In this document: positions 8,631 to 18,578 of the stretch, in pieces
Layout: every line of letters begins with the position of its first letter
How positions within the stretch are numbered: position 1 is the first letter of the stretch
From: Verminephrobacter aporrectodeae subsp. tuberculatae At4
GTDB taxonomy: Bacteria; Pseudomonadota; Gammaproteobacteria; Burkholderiales; Burkholderiaceae_C
NCBI RefSeq assembly: GCF_000193225.1
Contig: NZ_AFAL01000399.1
Span: 1-47,306, forward strand
Reading direction: 5' to 3'
Length of the DNA: 47,306 bases
Program-made: the position numbers and the translations under genes
Notes under the pieces: model-generated
The model's database searches: none
The model's input: the letters and a program-made list of their open reading frames with translations, nothing else
What the model was told of the DNA's origin: nothing

Positions 8631-10577
8631 TCAAGCGTGCGCAGAGATCTCGATGTGCAGCCTGCGGAGTTTGCGGTACAGGGTGTTGCGGCTGATCTCC
8701 AGCGCCTTGGCGACGTGGCTCACGTTCCAGCGGTGCTCCTCGAGCATCTGCAACAGAGCCTTGCGCTCGTTCGCCTGAATCGGGTTCAGCCCGCTGGCTG
8801 GCGCGGCCTCAGCGGGTGCCGGGGACCTGCTCAGCGAAGGCAAATGCTCCGGCGTGATCGTCTGGCCGTCGGCGAGCGCGGCCGCGCTGCGCAACACATG
8901 GCGCAGCTGGCGCAGGTTTCCGGGCCAGGGATGGCCCATCAGCAGACGCTCGGCCGCTGCGCCGAGCCGGCACGCGCCGCCGGCTTCGTCCATCAGGATG
9001 TCGTGAATCAATTCGCGCCGGTCGGTGCGCTCGCGCAGGGCCGGCAGATCCAGTTCGATTCCGGCCAGCCGGTAGTACAGGTCCTCGCGGAAACGGCCCT
9101 CGCGCACCAGGCTCGGCAGATGGCGGTGGCTCGCGCTCACGAGTTGGAAGTTCACCGGATAGGTTTCCTCGGTGCCCAGTGGGGTGACCCGGCGCTCGTC
9201 GAGAACCCGCAGCAGGCGCGCCTGCAACTCCAGCGGCATGTCGGCGATCTCGTCGAGGAACAGGGTGCCGCTGTCGGCCTGCAGGATCTTGCCGCGCCGC
9301 CCGTTGCGCTGCGCACCGGTGAAGGCACCCGCCCGGTAGCCGAAGAGTTCGGATTCGATCAGGGTTTCGGGCAGGCTGGCGCAATTGACCGCGACGAATG
9401 CGCCCTCGGCGTGCGGGCTGCCGTCGTGTATTGCGCGCGCAAACACCTCCTTGCCGGAGCCGGTCTCGCCGCACAACAGCACCGGCGTGCGGCGCGCGAT
9501 CACGCGCCGCGCGGTATCCAGGCGCGCGATCAGGCGCTCGTCCTTGAAGGTGCAGACGCTCGGCGCAGCGCGCGTGGACGCCCGCTCCGGCGCGCGCAGG
9601 CCCTCCCCCGCGGTGCGCGCGGACAGGGCCCTGGCGGCGTCCGCCGCCGGGCGGCGCGCGACGGCAAAGAAGCGCAGGGCTGCATGCGCGCGGTACGCCG
9701 CGACCGGGTGGAAGGACGCAGACAGGCTGCGCTGCAAAATATCTTCCAGCGAGGTCTGGAACAGCTCGTCGATGCGCCGGCAGCGGATATCGTCCATGGA
9801 CTGAAAGCCGAGCTGGAACAGCGCGCTGCGGTTCGCCGCCAGCACGAGTCCGTCGGCGCTGACGGCGAGCTTGCCCTCGTGCAGCGTGTAGACGAATTCG
9901 GGGCGGCTGTGGAAATGCAGCGGGTGCGCATCGCTGAAGCGCTTGTCGATGAGCCGGTTCTCGATCATGCGCGCCGTCATTCCCAGCAGAACCAGCAGAT
10001 GCTGCTGCATCAGGTGCGAGCGGCTGGTCACGTCCAGCGCCGCGACGATGTCGCCGCAGGGATCGAACACCGGCACCGCGGAACAGGTGAGCTGCGTGAA
10101 GCGGCTGAAGAAATGCTCCTCACGCTGCACGGAGACCGGGTGCGCGGCCGCCAGGCAGGTGCCCATGCCGTTGGTTCCGGCCTCGGCCTCGCCCCACACG
10201 CCGCCCAGGCGCAGGCCCATGGACTCCACCGTGGCGGCAAACTCGGGCGAGGACACCATGTGCACGATCACGCCGTCCATGTCGGTGAGCAGCACGGCGG
10301 AGTCGGGGTCCGCGAGTTGCTGATAGAGGGTGCTCATCTCGTAGCGCGCGCATTCGATGACGTCGGCCCGCTGCTCGCGCCGACTCTGCAGGGCCGCCGA
10401 GCCGATCATGACCGGCTCGCGCGGCCGGCCGGGATCGAGCTGGTACTGGTTCAGGCAGCGGCGCCATGAGCGCGTGACCAGGTCATCGCCCGCTTCGTCG
10501 AAACTCCTGTGCACCACCTCGAGCACGTGATCGGCGTGTCGGTCGCCCCGGTTGTGCAGTTGTCCGGCATGTTCCAT
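8631..10577 (-). CDS. Sigma-54-dependent transcriptional activator, AcoR-like
   Basis: A 648-residue enhancer-binding protein. The N-terminal third is a GAF-type sensor (about residues 35-220; TDMDGVIVHM, GLRLGGVWGEAEAGTNGMGTC and DPCGDIVAALDVTS, the AcoR pattern). A PAS-like linker follows (about 230-340). The AAA+ domain has Walker A GETGSGKE, the sigma-54 contact loop GAFTGA and Walker B GTLFLDEIADMP. The Fis-type helix-turn-helix is at the C-terminus (WNVSHVAKALEISRNTLYRKLRRL). ATG 10577 is chosen because GAGGAAA precedes it; the frame is open about 100 bases further upstream. AcoR-type proteins respond to small catabolites such as acetoin or aromatic alcohols. No sigma-54 target operon lies alongside, so the ligand is unknown. 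Confidence 0.88.
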   Translation of the reverse strand: MEHAGQLHNRGDRHADHVLEVVHRSFDEAGDDLVTRSWRRCLNQYQLDPGRPREPVMIGSAALQSRREQRADVIECARYEMSTLYQQLADPDSAVLLTDMDGVIVHMVSSPEFAATVESMGLRLGGVWGEAEAGTNGMGTCLAAAHPVSVQREEHFFSRFTQLTCSAVPVFDPCGDIVAALDVTSRSHLMQQHLLVLLGMTARMIENRLIDKRFSDAHPLHFHSRPEFVYTLHEGKLAVSADGLVLAANRSALFQLGFQSMDDIRCRRIDELFQTSLEDILQRSLSASFHPVAAYRAHAALRFFAVARRPAADAARALSARTAGEGLRAPERASTRAAPSVCTFKDERLIARLDTARRVIARRTPVLLCGETGSGKEVFARAIHDGSPHAEGAFVAVNCASLPETLIESELFGYRAGAFTGAQRNGRRGKILQADSGTLFLDEIADMPLELQARLLRVLDERRVTPLGTEETYPVNFQLVSASHRHLPSLVREGRFREDLYYRLAGIELDLPALRERTDRRELIHDILMDEAGGACRLGAAAERLLMGHPWPGNLRQLRHVLRSAAALADGQTITPEHLPSLSRSPAPAEAAPASGLNPIQANERKALLQMLEEHRWNVSHVAKALEISRNTLYRKLRRLHIEISAHA

Positions 10578-10870
10578 GCTGTTTCCTCGGTCGGTCGGTT
10601 CGTGACTGCCGGGCTGCCGCGACCCCGGTGATCCCGCGGGCCCCGTGACCGTCTGGCAGCGCCGCAACGGATTCACTGACATTTTTTACGTGCGATTTTG
10701 CACCCGTTGCCGGAATCGTTCACGCTGTCCCCCCCCCGGAGCGCAGGGTTGGAAGGCTCGACGAAGCAGCGCCGGCGGGTATGATGCGGCCCGCAGACGA
10801 GCCGGGGTTGCGGACCCATGCGCAATCCCATGCACGAGGGGATTCGCAGGCGCCGTCGCTCGACACATCA
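10578..10870. other. Intergenic region between the sigma-54 activator and tRNA-Arg
   Basis: 293 bases without a convincing gene. It contains a C9 run (10730-10738). A TATGAT hexamer at 10780-10785 could be a -10 element for the tRNA, but no good -35 sits at the right distance, so I do not call a promoter. No sigma-54 type -24/-12 promoter was found. Confidence 0.4.
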
Positions 10871-10947
10871 CTGCCCGTAGCTCAACTGGATAGAGCAATA
10901 GCCTTCTAAGCTATAGGTCGGGGGTTCAAGTCCCTCCGGGCAGGCCA
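10871..10947 (+). tRNA. tRNA-Arg (anticodon TCT)
   Basis: A complete cloverleaf. The acceptor stem CTGCCCG (10871-10877) pairs perfectly with CGGGCAG (10937-10943), followed by discriminator G and an encoded CCA. The D stem is GCTC/GAGC. The anticodon stem is ATAGC/GCTAT around the loop CTTCTAA, which gives anticodon TCT and reads AGA. The T arm has the TTCAAGT loop. The 3' CCA is genomically encoded. Confidence 0.97.
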
Positions 10948-11066
10948 AGCATTCCCCTGGAAGAGAAAACTGCGGGTATGGGTTGGAATCAGGCTTGGTG
11001 GCTGGAAAATGCGACTTCATTCAATTGGCAAGGTTTGCTCTCCCCTCTCTCCCTCCCTTCTCCCCC

Positions 11067-11927
<861 letters not shown>

Positions 11928-11984
11928 TGCGCTTGCCCCCAAGTGGCCTGCACCATCCCCAGGCAAGAGGGGGCGGGCGGCGTT

Positions 11985-12959
11985 TCATTGGAAGTGATCA
12001 AACGATGCGTAGCGGTTGACCACCGGCTGCCCCTGCGCATCCACCAGCCGCAGGCCCGGCTCGGCCTGCACTGCGCCGATGCGGGCCACGGGTGTGGCGC
12101 TGGCCTGCGCGGCGGCGGCCACTGCGGCGCGCAGCGCGGGCGGTGCGGTGAAGGCCAATTCGTAGTCGTCGCCCCCGGCCAGGGTGCATTGCCGCAGCAA
12201 TTCGGGGTCCAGAGCGCTGCTGGCGCTGGTTTCCCTGGCGCTTTCGGCCATCAGCTGGCTTGTGGCCCGGGTGTCGATGCAGGCCCCCACGCCCGAGGCT
12301 CGGAGAATATGCGCGAGGTCGCCGAGCAGGCCGTCGCTCAGATCCACGGCACTGCTGGCAATGCCGCGCAGGGCCTGGCCCAGGGCCAGGCGCGGGGTGG
12401 GCAGTTCCAGCCGCTGGCGCGCGCGCGCCAACGGCTCGGCGGGCAATGCGATATGGCCCTGCAGCGCGAGCAAGGCCAGCCGGGCATCGCCCAGGCTGCC
12501 GCTGGCGTAGATGTCGTCGCCGGGCCGGGCGCCGCTGCGCAGCAGGGCTTGGCCGGCGGGCAGTTCGCCGAACACGGTGATGCAGATATTCAGCGGACCC
12601 CGCGTGGTGTCGCCGCCCACCAGTTCGCAGCCATGGGAATCGGCCAGCGCGAGCAGCCCGCGTGCAAAACCCGCCAGCCAGGCCGGATCGACGCAGGGCA
12701 GCGCGAGCGCCAGCGTGAACGCCAGCGGGCGCGCGCCGCAGGCGGCCAAGTCCGACAGGTTCACCGCCAGCGCCTTGTGGCCCAGACGCTCGGGCGCGAC
12801 GTCGGCAAAAAAATGTCGGCCTGCCACCAGCATGTCGCTGGAGACGGCCAATTGCATGCCGGGCGTCGGCAGCAGCAGCGCGCAGTCGTCGCCCACACCC
12901 AGCGCGGCCCGGCGCACGGGGCGGGTGAAGTAGTGGGCGATGAGCTCAAACTCGGTCAT
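11985..12959 (-). CDS. thiL: Thiamine-monophosphate kinase
   Basis: Phosphorylates thiamine monophosphate to the active cofactor thiamine diphosphate with ATP. The 324 residues carry the ThiL/PurM-fold motifs in order: GVGDDCA near residue 22, NLSDLAACGARP, GGDTTRGP, YASGSLGDAR, SAVDLSDGLLGDLAHI and GGDDYEL. Length matches the family. ATG 12959 is the start that gives the usual MTEFELIAHYF opening. It converges with the YecA-type gene and is followed upstream, on the same strand, by a LysR gene. Confidence 0.94.
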   Translation of the reverse strand: MTEFELIAHYFTRPVRRAALGVGDDCALLLPTPGMQLAVSSDMLVAGRHFFADVAPERLGHKALAVNLSDLAACGARPLAFTLALALPCVDPAWLAGFARGLLALADSHGCELVGGDTTRGPLNICITVFGELPAGQALLRSGARPGDDIYASGSLGDARLALLALQGHIALPAEPLARARQRLELPTPRLALGQALRGIASSAVDLSDGLLGDLAHILRASGVGACIDTRATSQLMAESARETSASSALDPELLRQCTLAGGDDYELAFTAPPALRAAVAAAAQASATPVARIGAVQAEPGLRLVDAQGQPVVNRYASFDHFQ

Positions 12960-12987
12960 TGCGGTCCGGAAAATTTTGCACAGATCC

Positions 12988-13863
12988 TCATGGCGACATG
13001 GTCCGGCACTTGAGCAGGACCCGGGACAGCGCCAGGATGCTCGGCCCGGGCGCATTCTTGCGCCAGATCAAGCGCGTCAGGGCGCGGCTGTATGGGGGTG
13101 GCAGGGCATGGACGCTCAAGCGCTCGCGTTCGACATAGGTGCCGAGCACGCTGCGCGGCACCAGGGCGATTCCCATGCCGACCGCCACGCAGCCGAGGAT
13201 CAGATGGTAGGAGCCGACCTCGACGACGCGCTGCGGTTTGGTGCGCGCGCGGCGCAACCAGTCCTCCAGGCGTTGGCGGTGCGGGCAGCCGGGGTGGAAG
13301 GCGAGGATCGTCTTCACCGGGACGTCCTTGGGCGAGCGGATGCGCGGGTGTCTGGCCTCGGCAATGAGGACCAGTTCCTCTTCGTAGATCGGCATCGAAT
13401 CCAGGCGCTTGTCGGATACCGGGTCGGTGACCAGCGCCGCGTCCAGCCGGGCGTGCAGCACCCGCTGGACCAACTCGCGCGGATCACCGGAATACAGTTC
13501 CAGGGCCACCTCCGGGTACATCTCGTGGAACAGGCCCAGGGGCTGCGGCAGGCGCACCGCCGCCGTGCTCTCCATCGTCCCGAGTCGCAGCACCCCCTTG
13601 GGCTGGTCGTCGCGCGTGGCCTGCGAGGCCTGCTCGGCGAGGTCGAGCAGCCTCTGCGCATAGTCCATGAGCACCTTGCCGGCGGGCAGTAGCTGCAAGC
13701 TACGGCCCTCGCGCAGAAACAGCGGCACGCCGAGCTTTTCTTCCAACTGCCGAACGCGCACGGTGACGCTGGACTGAGCGCGGTGCAGGGTTTGCGCGGC
13801 CCGGTTGATGCCCCCGGCCTGCACGACGGCCAGAAAGGTACGCAGGTCAGAGAGTTCAAACAT
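12988..13863 (-). CDS. LysR-family transcriptional regulator
   Basis: A 291-residue LTTR. The N-terminal winged helix (MFELSDLRTFLAVVQAGGINRAAQTLHRAQSSVTVRVRQLE in full context) is followed by a substrate-binding domain with LRLGTMESTAAVRLP and AVGMGIALVPRSVL. It is transcribed divergently from the EamA-type exporter at 13986, which leaves a 122-base shared control region, so that exporter is its likely target; this is inference from LTTR habit. The start ATG 13863 is preferred over an upstream in-frame start at 13893. Confidence 0.85.
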   Translation of the reverse strand: MFELSDLRTFLAVVQAGGINRAAQTLHRAQSSVTVRVRQLEEKLGVPLFLREGRSLQLLPAGKVLMDYAQRLLDLAEQASQATRDDQPKGVLRLGTMESTAAVRLPQPLGLFHEMYPEVALELYSGDPRELVQRVLHARLDAALVTDPVSDKRLDSMPIYEEELVLIAEARHPRIRSPKDVPVKTILAFHPGCPHRQRLEDWLRRARTKPQRVVEVGSYHLILGCVAVGMGIALVPRSVLGTYVERERLSVHALPPPYSRALTRLIWRKNAPGPSILALSRVLLKCRTMSP

Positions 13864-13985
13864 ATCTGATTTCCAGAATGATCCATTCACCATAATTCAT
13901 TTTGCGCGATTCGGTGCAGGGCGTACATTCGGTCCGAATTCGGCCCATGCCTTGGGCCGCTCACCCAGAAAACAGGGATGGAACC

Positions 13986-14903
13986 ATGAAGATTGGCCGC
14001 GTTGCAATGGCGTCGAACACCTGGGGCGTCGGCGTGCTGTGCGGCCTTGCGGTCGCGCTGATCTGGTCGGGCTGGTCGGTGGCAACGCGCTTTGCGATGA
14101 AAACCGAGCTCGCACCGGCCGACGTGACTTTTCTCCGCTTCGGGGTTTCCGCGCTCTTCCTGTGGCCCATCTTGTTGCGCCATGGGTTCGGCTTCCAGCG
14201 GATCGGCATCGCGAGGGTCTGCATCATGCTGGTCGGTGCCGGCGTGCCGTTCATGATGCTGGCGTCCGTCGGCATGCGTTTTGCCCCGGCATCGCACGCC
14301 GCCACGCTGATGATTGGCATGATGCCGATCTTCGTTGCGGTGTTGTCCGCGCTCTTTTTCAAAGAGAGGTTCAGCCGCATGCAGCTGTGCGGGCTGGCCG
14401 TGGTGATGGTTGGCGCCGCCTGCATGGGCGGCCAGGCGTTGATCGTCCACCGGGCCGACGGCCAGTGGCGGGGCGATCTGCTGTTTCTTTGCGCGGGGCT
14501 GCTGTTTGCCAGCTATACGGTGGTGCAGCGGCGTTCCGGAATCAGTCCGTGGCACGCGACAGCGCTGGTGAACGTCGGCTCGGGGCTGATCTTTGCGCCG
14601 ATTTATTTCCTGTTTTTGCAGCCTGGCATCTTTGCTGCGCCGGTGCCGGAGCTGTTGTTCCAAGTATTTGCGCAAGGCATTTGCGTCGCCATTCTCGCGA
14701 TGTTCTTCTACGCCGAAGCGGTGCGCCGGCTCGGCGCGCCGCGCGCAGCGATCTTCGGGGCCCTGGCGCCGGCCCTGGCCGTGCTGATGGGCATTCCCGT
14801 TCTGGGCGAATTCCCCGGTGGCGCGGGCTTGGCCGGAATCGTCCTGGTGATGGCGGGTGTCGTTCTGGTGGTGACGGGGGTCCGGCCCGCCAAGCCTGCC
14901 TGA
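13986..14903 (+). CDS. EamA/DMT-family membrane transporter
   Basis: A 305-residue protein with ten predicted membrane helices arranged as two EamA repeats (about residues 12-145 and 160-298). The first helix LCGLAVALIWSGWSVATRFAM and the loop PADVTFLRFGVSALFLWP are typical of the drug/metabolite transporter superfamily. Members export amino acids, metabolites or drugs; the substrate here cannot be read. The divergent LysR gene is the likely regulator. Confidence 0.88.
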   Translation: MKIGRVAMASNTWGVGVLCGLAVALIWSGWSVATRFAMKTELAPADVTFLRFGVSALFLWPILLRHGFGFQRIGIARVCIMLVGAGVPFMMLASVGMRFAPASHAATLMIGMMPIFVAVLSALFFKERFSRMQLCGLAVVMVGAACMGGQALIVHRADGQWRGDLLFLCAGLLFASYTVVQRRSGISPWHATALVNVGSGLIFAPIYFLFLQPGIFAAPVPELLFQVFAQGICVAILAMFFYAEAVRRLGAPRAAIFGALAPALAVLMGIPVLGEFPGGAGLAGIVLVMAGVVLVVTGVRPAKPA

Positions 14904-14910
14904 CCCGGGC

Positions 14911-15684
14911 TTATTGCTCGGCAAAGGCGCGTTCGATCACGAAGTCGCCGGGCCGGGTGGTGTTGCCTTCCTTGAAGCCGCGCTCGTGCACCATCTGCTT
15001 GAGGTCGCGCAGCATCTCCGGGCTGCCGCAGATCATCACCCGGTCGTGCATCGGGTCCAGCGCGGGCAGGTCCAGGTCGCGCGCCAGCTGGCCGTTGTCG
15101 ATCACGCTGGTCGGGCGGCCCTGGTGCCTGAAGGGCTCGCGCGTCACCGTGGGGTAGTACTTGAGCTGGCGCTGCACCATGTCGCCGAGCAGTTCGTGCC
15201 GGGGCAGTTCCTGCGTGAGGTAGTCGTGGTAGGCCAGCTCTCTGACGGCGCGCACGCCGTGGACCAGGATCACCTGCCCGAACTTCTCGTAGGTCTCGGG
15301 GTCGCGGACCAGGCTCAGGAACGGCGCCACGCCGGTGCCGGTGGCCAGCAGGTACAGGCGCTTGCCCGGGAGCAGGTAGTCGATGAGCAGCGTGCCGGTG
15401 GGCTTTTTGCCGATCACGATCGGATCGCCCACCTGGATATGTTGCAGCCGCGAGGTCAGCGGGCCGTCGGGCACCTTGATGCTCAAAAATTCCAGGTGCT
15501 CTTCGTAGTTCGGGCTCACGATGCTGTAGGCGCGCAGCAGGGGCTTGCCGTTCACGCGCAGGCCGAGCATCGTGAAATGCCCATTGGAAAAGCGCAGCGC
15601 GGCGTTGCGCGTGGTGGTAAATGAGAACAGGCGGTCGGTCCAGTGGTGGACGCTCAGGACGTGTTCTTCGAGAAAGGCGCTCAT
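14911..15684 (-). CDS. fpr: Ferredoxin/flavodoxin-NADP+ reductase
   Basis: A 257-residue FAD enzyme that passes electrons between NADPH and ferredoxin or flavodoxin. The FAD-binding motif is RAYSIVSP (residues 51-58), the pyrophosphate loop follows with GPLTSRLQ, and the NADP domain has LYLLATGTGVAPFLSLV and MICGSPEML. The C-terminal FVIERAFAEQ matches the bacterial short-FNR family. ATG 15684 gives the usual MSAFLEE start. It is 184 bases downstream of the thiamine-diphosphate enzyme gene on the same strand and convergent with the EamA gene. Confidence 0.92.
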   Translation of the reverse strand: MSAFLEEHVLSVHHWTDRLFSFTTTRNAALRFSNGHFTMLGLRVNGKPLLRAYSIVSPNYEEHLEFLSIKVPDGPLTSRLQHIQVGDPIVIGKKPTGTLLIDYLLPGKRLYLLATGTGVAPFLSLVRDPETYEKFGQVILVHGVRAVRELAYHDYLTQELPRHELLGDMVQRQLKYYPTVTREPFRHQGRPTSVIDNGQLARDLDLPALDPMHDRVMICGSPEMLRDLKQMVHERGFKEGNTTRPGDFVIERAFAEQ

Positions 15685-15868
15685 GGTGCTTGGGGGGGCG
15701 GGGAGGGTTGAGAAACAGGGAAGAAGCCAGGGCATGGGGGGGCTGAAATCCGCGCCTTCTCAGGCCGGATGAACGGCCTGCATTGTTTCGCATCCGGCTT
15801 CGGAGCCCCGTGGCGTCCATATGATGCCCCACCGGCCGGGCCATGCAATCTGCCGGCTTCGGGGGAAT

Positions 15869-17611
15869 TTACAAATCGGGATTGTCCTTGGCCAGCGCGG
15901 CCGCGCGCAGGCCCTGCAGCGTTCCCGTGGGCGTGATGGCCTCGGGGTCGATCAGACAGTGCAGCACGCTGGGCAGGCCGCTGGCGCGCGCACGCGCCAG
16001 CGCGGGGGCGAAGTCCTCGGTGCGTTCCACGCGCTCGCCATGGCCGCCAAAGGCCTGGGCGTAGGCTTTGAAGTCGGGGTTCTTGAGTTGCGTGGCGCTG
16101 ACGCGGCCCGGGTATGCGCGCTCCTGGTGCATGCGGATGGTGCCGTACATGCCGTTGTCCAGCAGCAGCACGGTGATGGGCAGGCCGTATTGCACGGCGG
16201 TGGCGAATTCCTGGCCGTGCATCAGAAAGTCGCCGTCGCCTGCAAACACCAGCACCTCGCGCTGCGGCCACAGGCGCTTGGCGCCCACGCCGGCGGGCAG
16301 GCCGTAGCCCATGGAGCCGCTGGTGGGCGCCAACTGGCTGGCGTAGCAGGTAAACGGCCAGAAGCGATGCAGCCAGGTGGCGAAGTTGCCCGCGCCGTTG
16401 CACAGGATGGTGTCCGCGGGCAGCGTGGCGCGCAGGTGCTGCATCACCTGGCCCATTTGCAGCGCACCCGGAATGCGGATGGGCGCCGGGTCGCTCCACG
16501 CCAGGTACTCGGCGTGCGCGGCCCGGGCATGCTCCTGCCATGGCACGGCGGCCTGCGGGCGCACGCCGTCGAGCGCTGCGGCAAAGGCCTGCGGCGTGGC
16601 GTGGATGGCCTGCGCGGGGCGGTAGAGCTTGCCCAGTTCATCGGCGTCGGCGTGCACGTGCACCAGGGGCTGCGCGGGGTTGGGAATGGCCAGCAGTTCG
16701 TAGCCTTGCGCTGGCACCTCGGACAGGCGCCCGCCCACCAGCAGCAGCAGGTCGGACGCGCGGATGCGCGCCAGCAGCCCGGGGTTCGCCCCCAGACCCA
16801 GGTCGCCCCCGTAGCAGGCGTGGCTGGCCGGAAACAGCATTTGCCGCCGGAACGAGCAGTACACCGGCAGCGACCAGGCCGCGGCGAACGCCGCGAACCT
16901 GCGCACCGCGGGTTCCGACCAGCGGCTGCCGCCCAGAATGGCCACGGGCTGCCGGGCGTCCTGCAGGCGCCGGGTCAACTCGGCCATCTGCGCGGCGCCC
17001 GGGTGCGTTTCCGTGACCTGGCAGGGCAGGGCGTCGGCGACCGTGGCGGTCTCGGTGAGCATGTCCTCGGGCAGCGCCACCACCACGGGGCCGGGGCGGC
17101 CCGAGGTGGCGACGTGGAAGGCGCGCGAGAGCAGTTCGGGAACGCGCGCCGGGTCGTCGATCTGCACCACCCACTTGGCCATGCTGCCGAATACGGCGCT
17201 GCAATCGATCTCCTGGAACGCCTCGCGCCCCATGGCGTTGCGCGCCACCTGGCCGACGAACAGGATCAATGGCGTCGAATCCTGGTGCGCGACGTGCACC
17301 CCGGCGGACGCATTCGTCGCCCCCGGACCGCGCGTCACGAAGCAGATTCCGGGACGGCCCGTGAGCTTGCCCTGGGCCTCGGCCATCATCGCCGCGCCGC
17401 CCTCCTGGCGGCACACGGTGAGCTCGATGCGCGCGCCGTGCAAGGCGTCGAGCACGGCGAGGTAGCTCTCACCCGGAACACAAAAGAGCTGCTCGACGCC
17501 GTGCACGAGGAGTTGGTCCACCAGGATCTGGCCGCCCGTGCGCGCAGGGGTGGCAAGCGCTGCGCGCGTGCCGTGGCCCGGCGGAATCGATGCGGTGCGG
17601 GCAGAGGTCAT
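15869..17611 (-). CDS. Thiamine-diphosphate-dependent enzyme, acetolactate-synthase-like
   Basis: 580 residues with the three-domain layout of the POX/AHAS family: the N-terminal Pyr domain with the catalytic-type Glu70 in CRQEGGAAMMAEAQGK, a middle domain, and the C-terminal PP domain with the GDGDFLMHGQ to LLLDNGMYGT thiamine-diphosphate/Mg signature. The ATG overlaps the TGA of the preceding binding-protein gene (ATGA), so the two are translationally coupled. That context, with an ALDH7-type dehydrogenase upstream, argues for catabolism of an amino acid or 2-oxo acid rather than branched-chain synthesis; no small AHAS subunit gene is nearby. The exact substrate is unknown. Confidence 0.85.
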   Translation of the reverse strand: MTSARTASIPPGHGTRAALATPARTGGQILVDQLLVHGVEQLFCVPGESYLAVLDALHGARIELTVCRQEGGAAMMAEAQGKLTGRPGICFVTRGPGATNASAGVHVAHQDSTPLILFVGQVARNAMGREAFQEIDCSAVFGSMAKWVVQIDDPARVPELLSRAFHVATSGRPGPVVVALPEDMLTETATVADALPCQVTETHPGAAQMAELTRRLQDARQPVAILGGSRWSEPAVRRFAAFAAAWSLPVYCSFRRQMLFPASHACYGGDLGLGANPGLLARIRASDLLLLVGGRLSEVPAQGYELLAIPNPAQPLVHVHADADELGKLYRPAQAIHATPQAFAAALDGVRPQAAVPWQEHARAAHAEYLAWSDPAPIRIPGALQMGQVMQHLRATLPADTILCNGAGNFATWLHRFWPFTCYASQLAPTSGSMGYGLPAGVGAKRLWPQREVLVFAGDGDFLMHGQEFATAVQYGLPITVLLLDNGMYGTIRMHQERAYPGRVSATQLKNPDFKAYAQAFGGHGERVERTEDFAPALARARASGLPSVLHCLIDPEAITPTGTLQGLRAAALAKDNPDL

Positions 17612-18516
17612 TTGAGGTAGGTCTCCAGGGGCTTGTCGTTCGGGCTGGCGATCAGCGCCTTGAGCGCGGCGCCCATGGGCAGGTTCAGGCGCAGGTTCTT
17701 CGGCGGGATCGGGGTGGTGAACCACTTGGCGTAGATTTTCTCCAGCTCGCCGGTCTGCATCAGGCGCGTGAGCACGCCGTCCACTGCGGCCTTGAAAGCC
17801 GGGTCGTCCTTGCGAAACAGCAGGGCGATGGGCTCGGCACCCAGGGGCTCGCCCACGATGCGGAAGTCGCCGGGGTTCTTCGCGCCGGCAATCACGCCGG
17901 CGAGCAGGTTGTCGTCGAGCACGAAGGCGTCCGCACGGCCGGACTCCAGCAGCAGAAAGCTCTCGGCGTGGTCCTTGCCCAGCAGGATGTTCATCGGGGT
18001 GCCGAGCGCGCGCTCCTGCCTGCGCAGCATCTGCACCGCCGTGGTCCCCGTGGACGCGGCCACCGTGCGCCCGCCCAACTGGCTGATGGAGCGGATGGCC
18101 GAATCGGCGCGCACCGCCATGCGCACTTCGCTCACGTAGGTGGTCACGGCAAAGGCCACCTGCTGCTGGCGCGCGGTGTTGTTCGTGGTCGGGCCGCAGC
18201 CGATGTCGAGCGTGCCGTTTTGCACCAGCGCCAGCGTGCTCTGCGCGGTGGCGGCCAGGTATTCGAGCTTCGCATCGGGTGCGATCTCCCGGAGCACGCG
18301 CTCGCACAGCTCCACGTGGTAGCCCACGTATTTCTCGTTCGCGCCCAACGCATAGGCCATGGGAGGCGAGGCCTCGCGCACACCCAGCACGGCCCGGCCG
18401 CTGGTGCGGATCTTGTCCAGCGTGCCCTGCGTTGCCCCGGACGTCTGGGCGCACAGGAGACCAAACAGGAGGACGGCCGCTGCGGCGATCGCTGGGGTTG
18501 CGGGGAAAAGGGTCAT
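17608..18516 (-). CDS. Periplasmic amino-acid-binding protein of an ABC transporter (family 3)
   Basis: 302 residues. A signal peptide occupies about residues 1-28 (IAAAAVLLFGLLCAQTSGA). The mature part has the SBP_bac_3 order: VLGVREASPPMAY, YVGYHVELCERVL, LDIGCGPTTNNTARQQQVAFA, GGRTVAASTGTTAVQMLR and FVLDDNLLAGVIA, closest to GltI-type glutamate/aspartate binding proteins. No ABC permease or ATPase gene is adjacent, so it either uses a transporter encoded elsewhere or acts as an orphan. It lies 62 bases after the aldehyde dehydrogenase and overlaps the next gene by four bases. Confidence 0.88.
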   Translation of the reverse strand: MTLFPATPAIAAAAVLLFGLLCAQTSGATQGTLDKIRTSGRAVLGVREASPPMAYALGANEKYVGYHVELCERVLREIAPDAKLEYLAATAQSTLALVQNGTLDIGCGPTTNNTARQQQVAFAVTTYVSEVRMAVRADSAIRSISQLGGRTVAASTGTTAVQMLRRQERALGTPMNILLGKDHAESFLLLESGRADAFVLDDNLLAGVIAGAKNPGDFRIVGEPLGAEPIALLFRKDDPAFKAAVDGVLTRLMQTGELEKIYAKWFTTPIPPKNLRLNLPMGAALKALIASPNDKPLETYLK

Positions 18517-18578
18517 GCCGTCTCTCCTGGAGTCAGGCCGAGCGCCCCTGGTGGAGGGCGACGCGGGGGTGTTGCACG

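Noticed and set aside
10600-10700. Sigma-54 promoter (TGGCAG near 10655)
   Set aside because: The GCAAC that follows does not match the -12 TTGC element at the required spacing.
15869-17611. IlvB, the biosynthetic acetolactate synthase
   Set aside because: No IlvN gene follows, and the gene is coupled to a binding protein and an aldehyde dehydrogenase, which points to catabolism.
15821-17620. 599-codon plus-strand frame opposite the ThDP enzyme
   Set aside because: Antisense shadow with Gly/His/Arg-rich low-complexity sequence; the minus-strand gene has all the family motifs.
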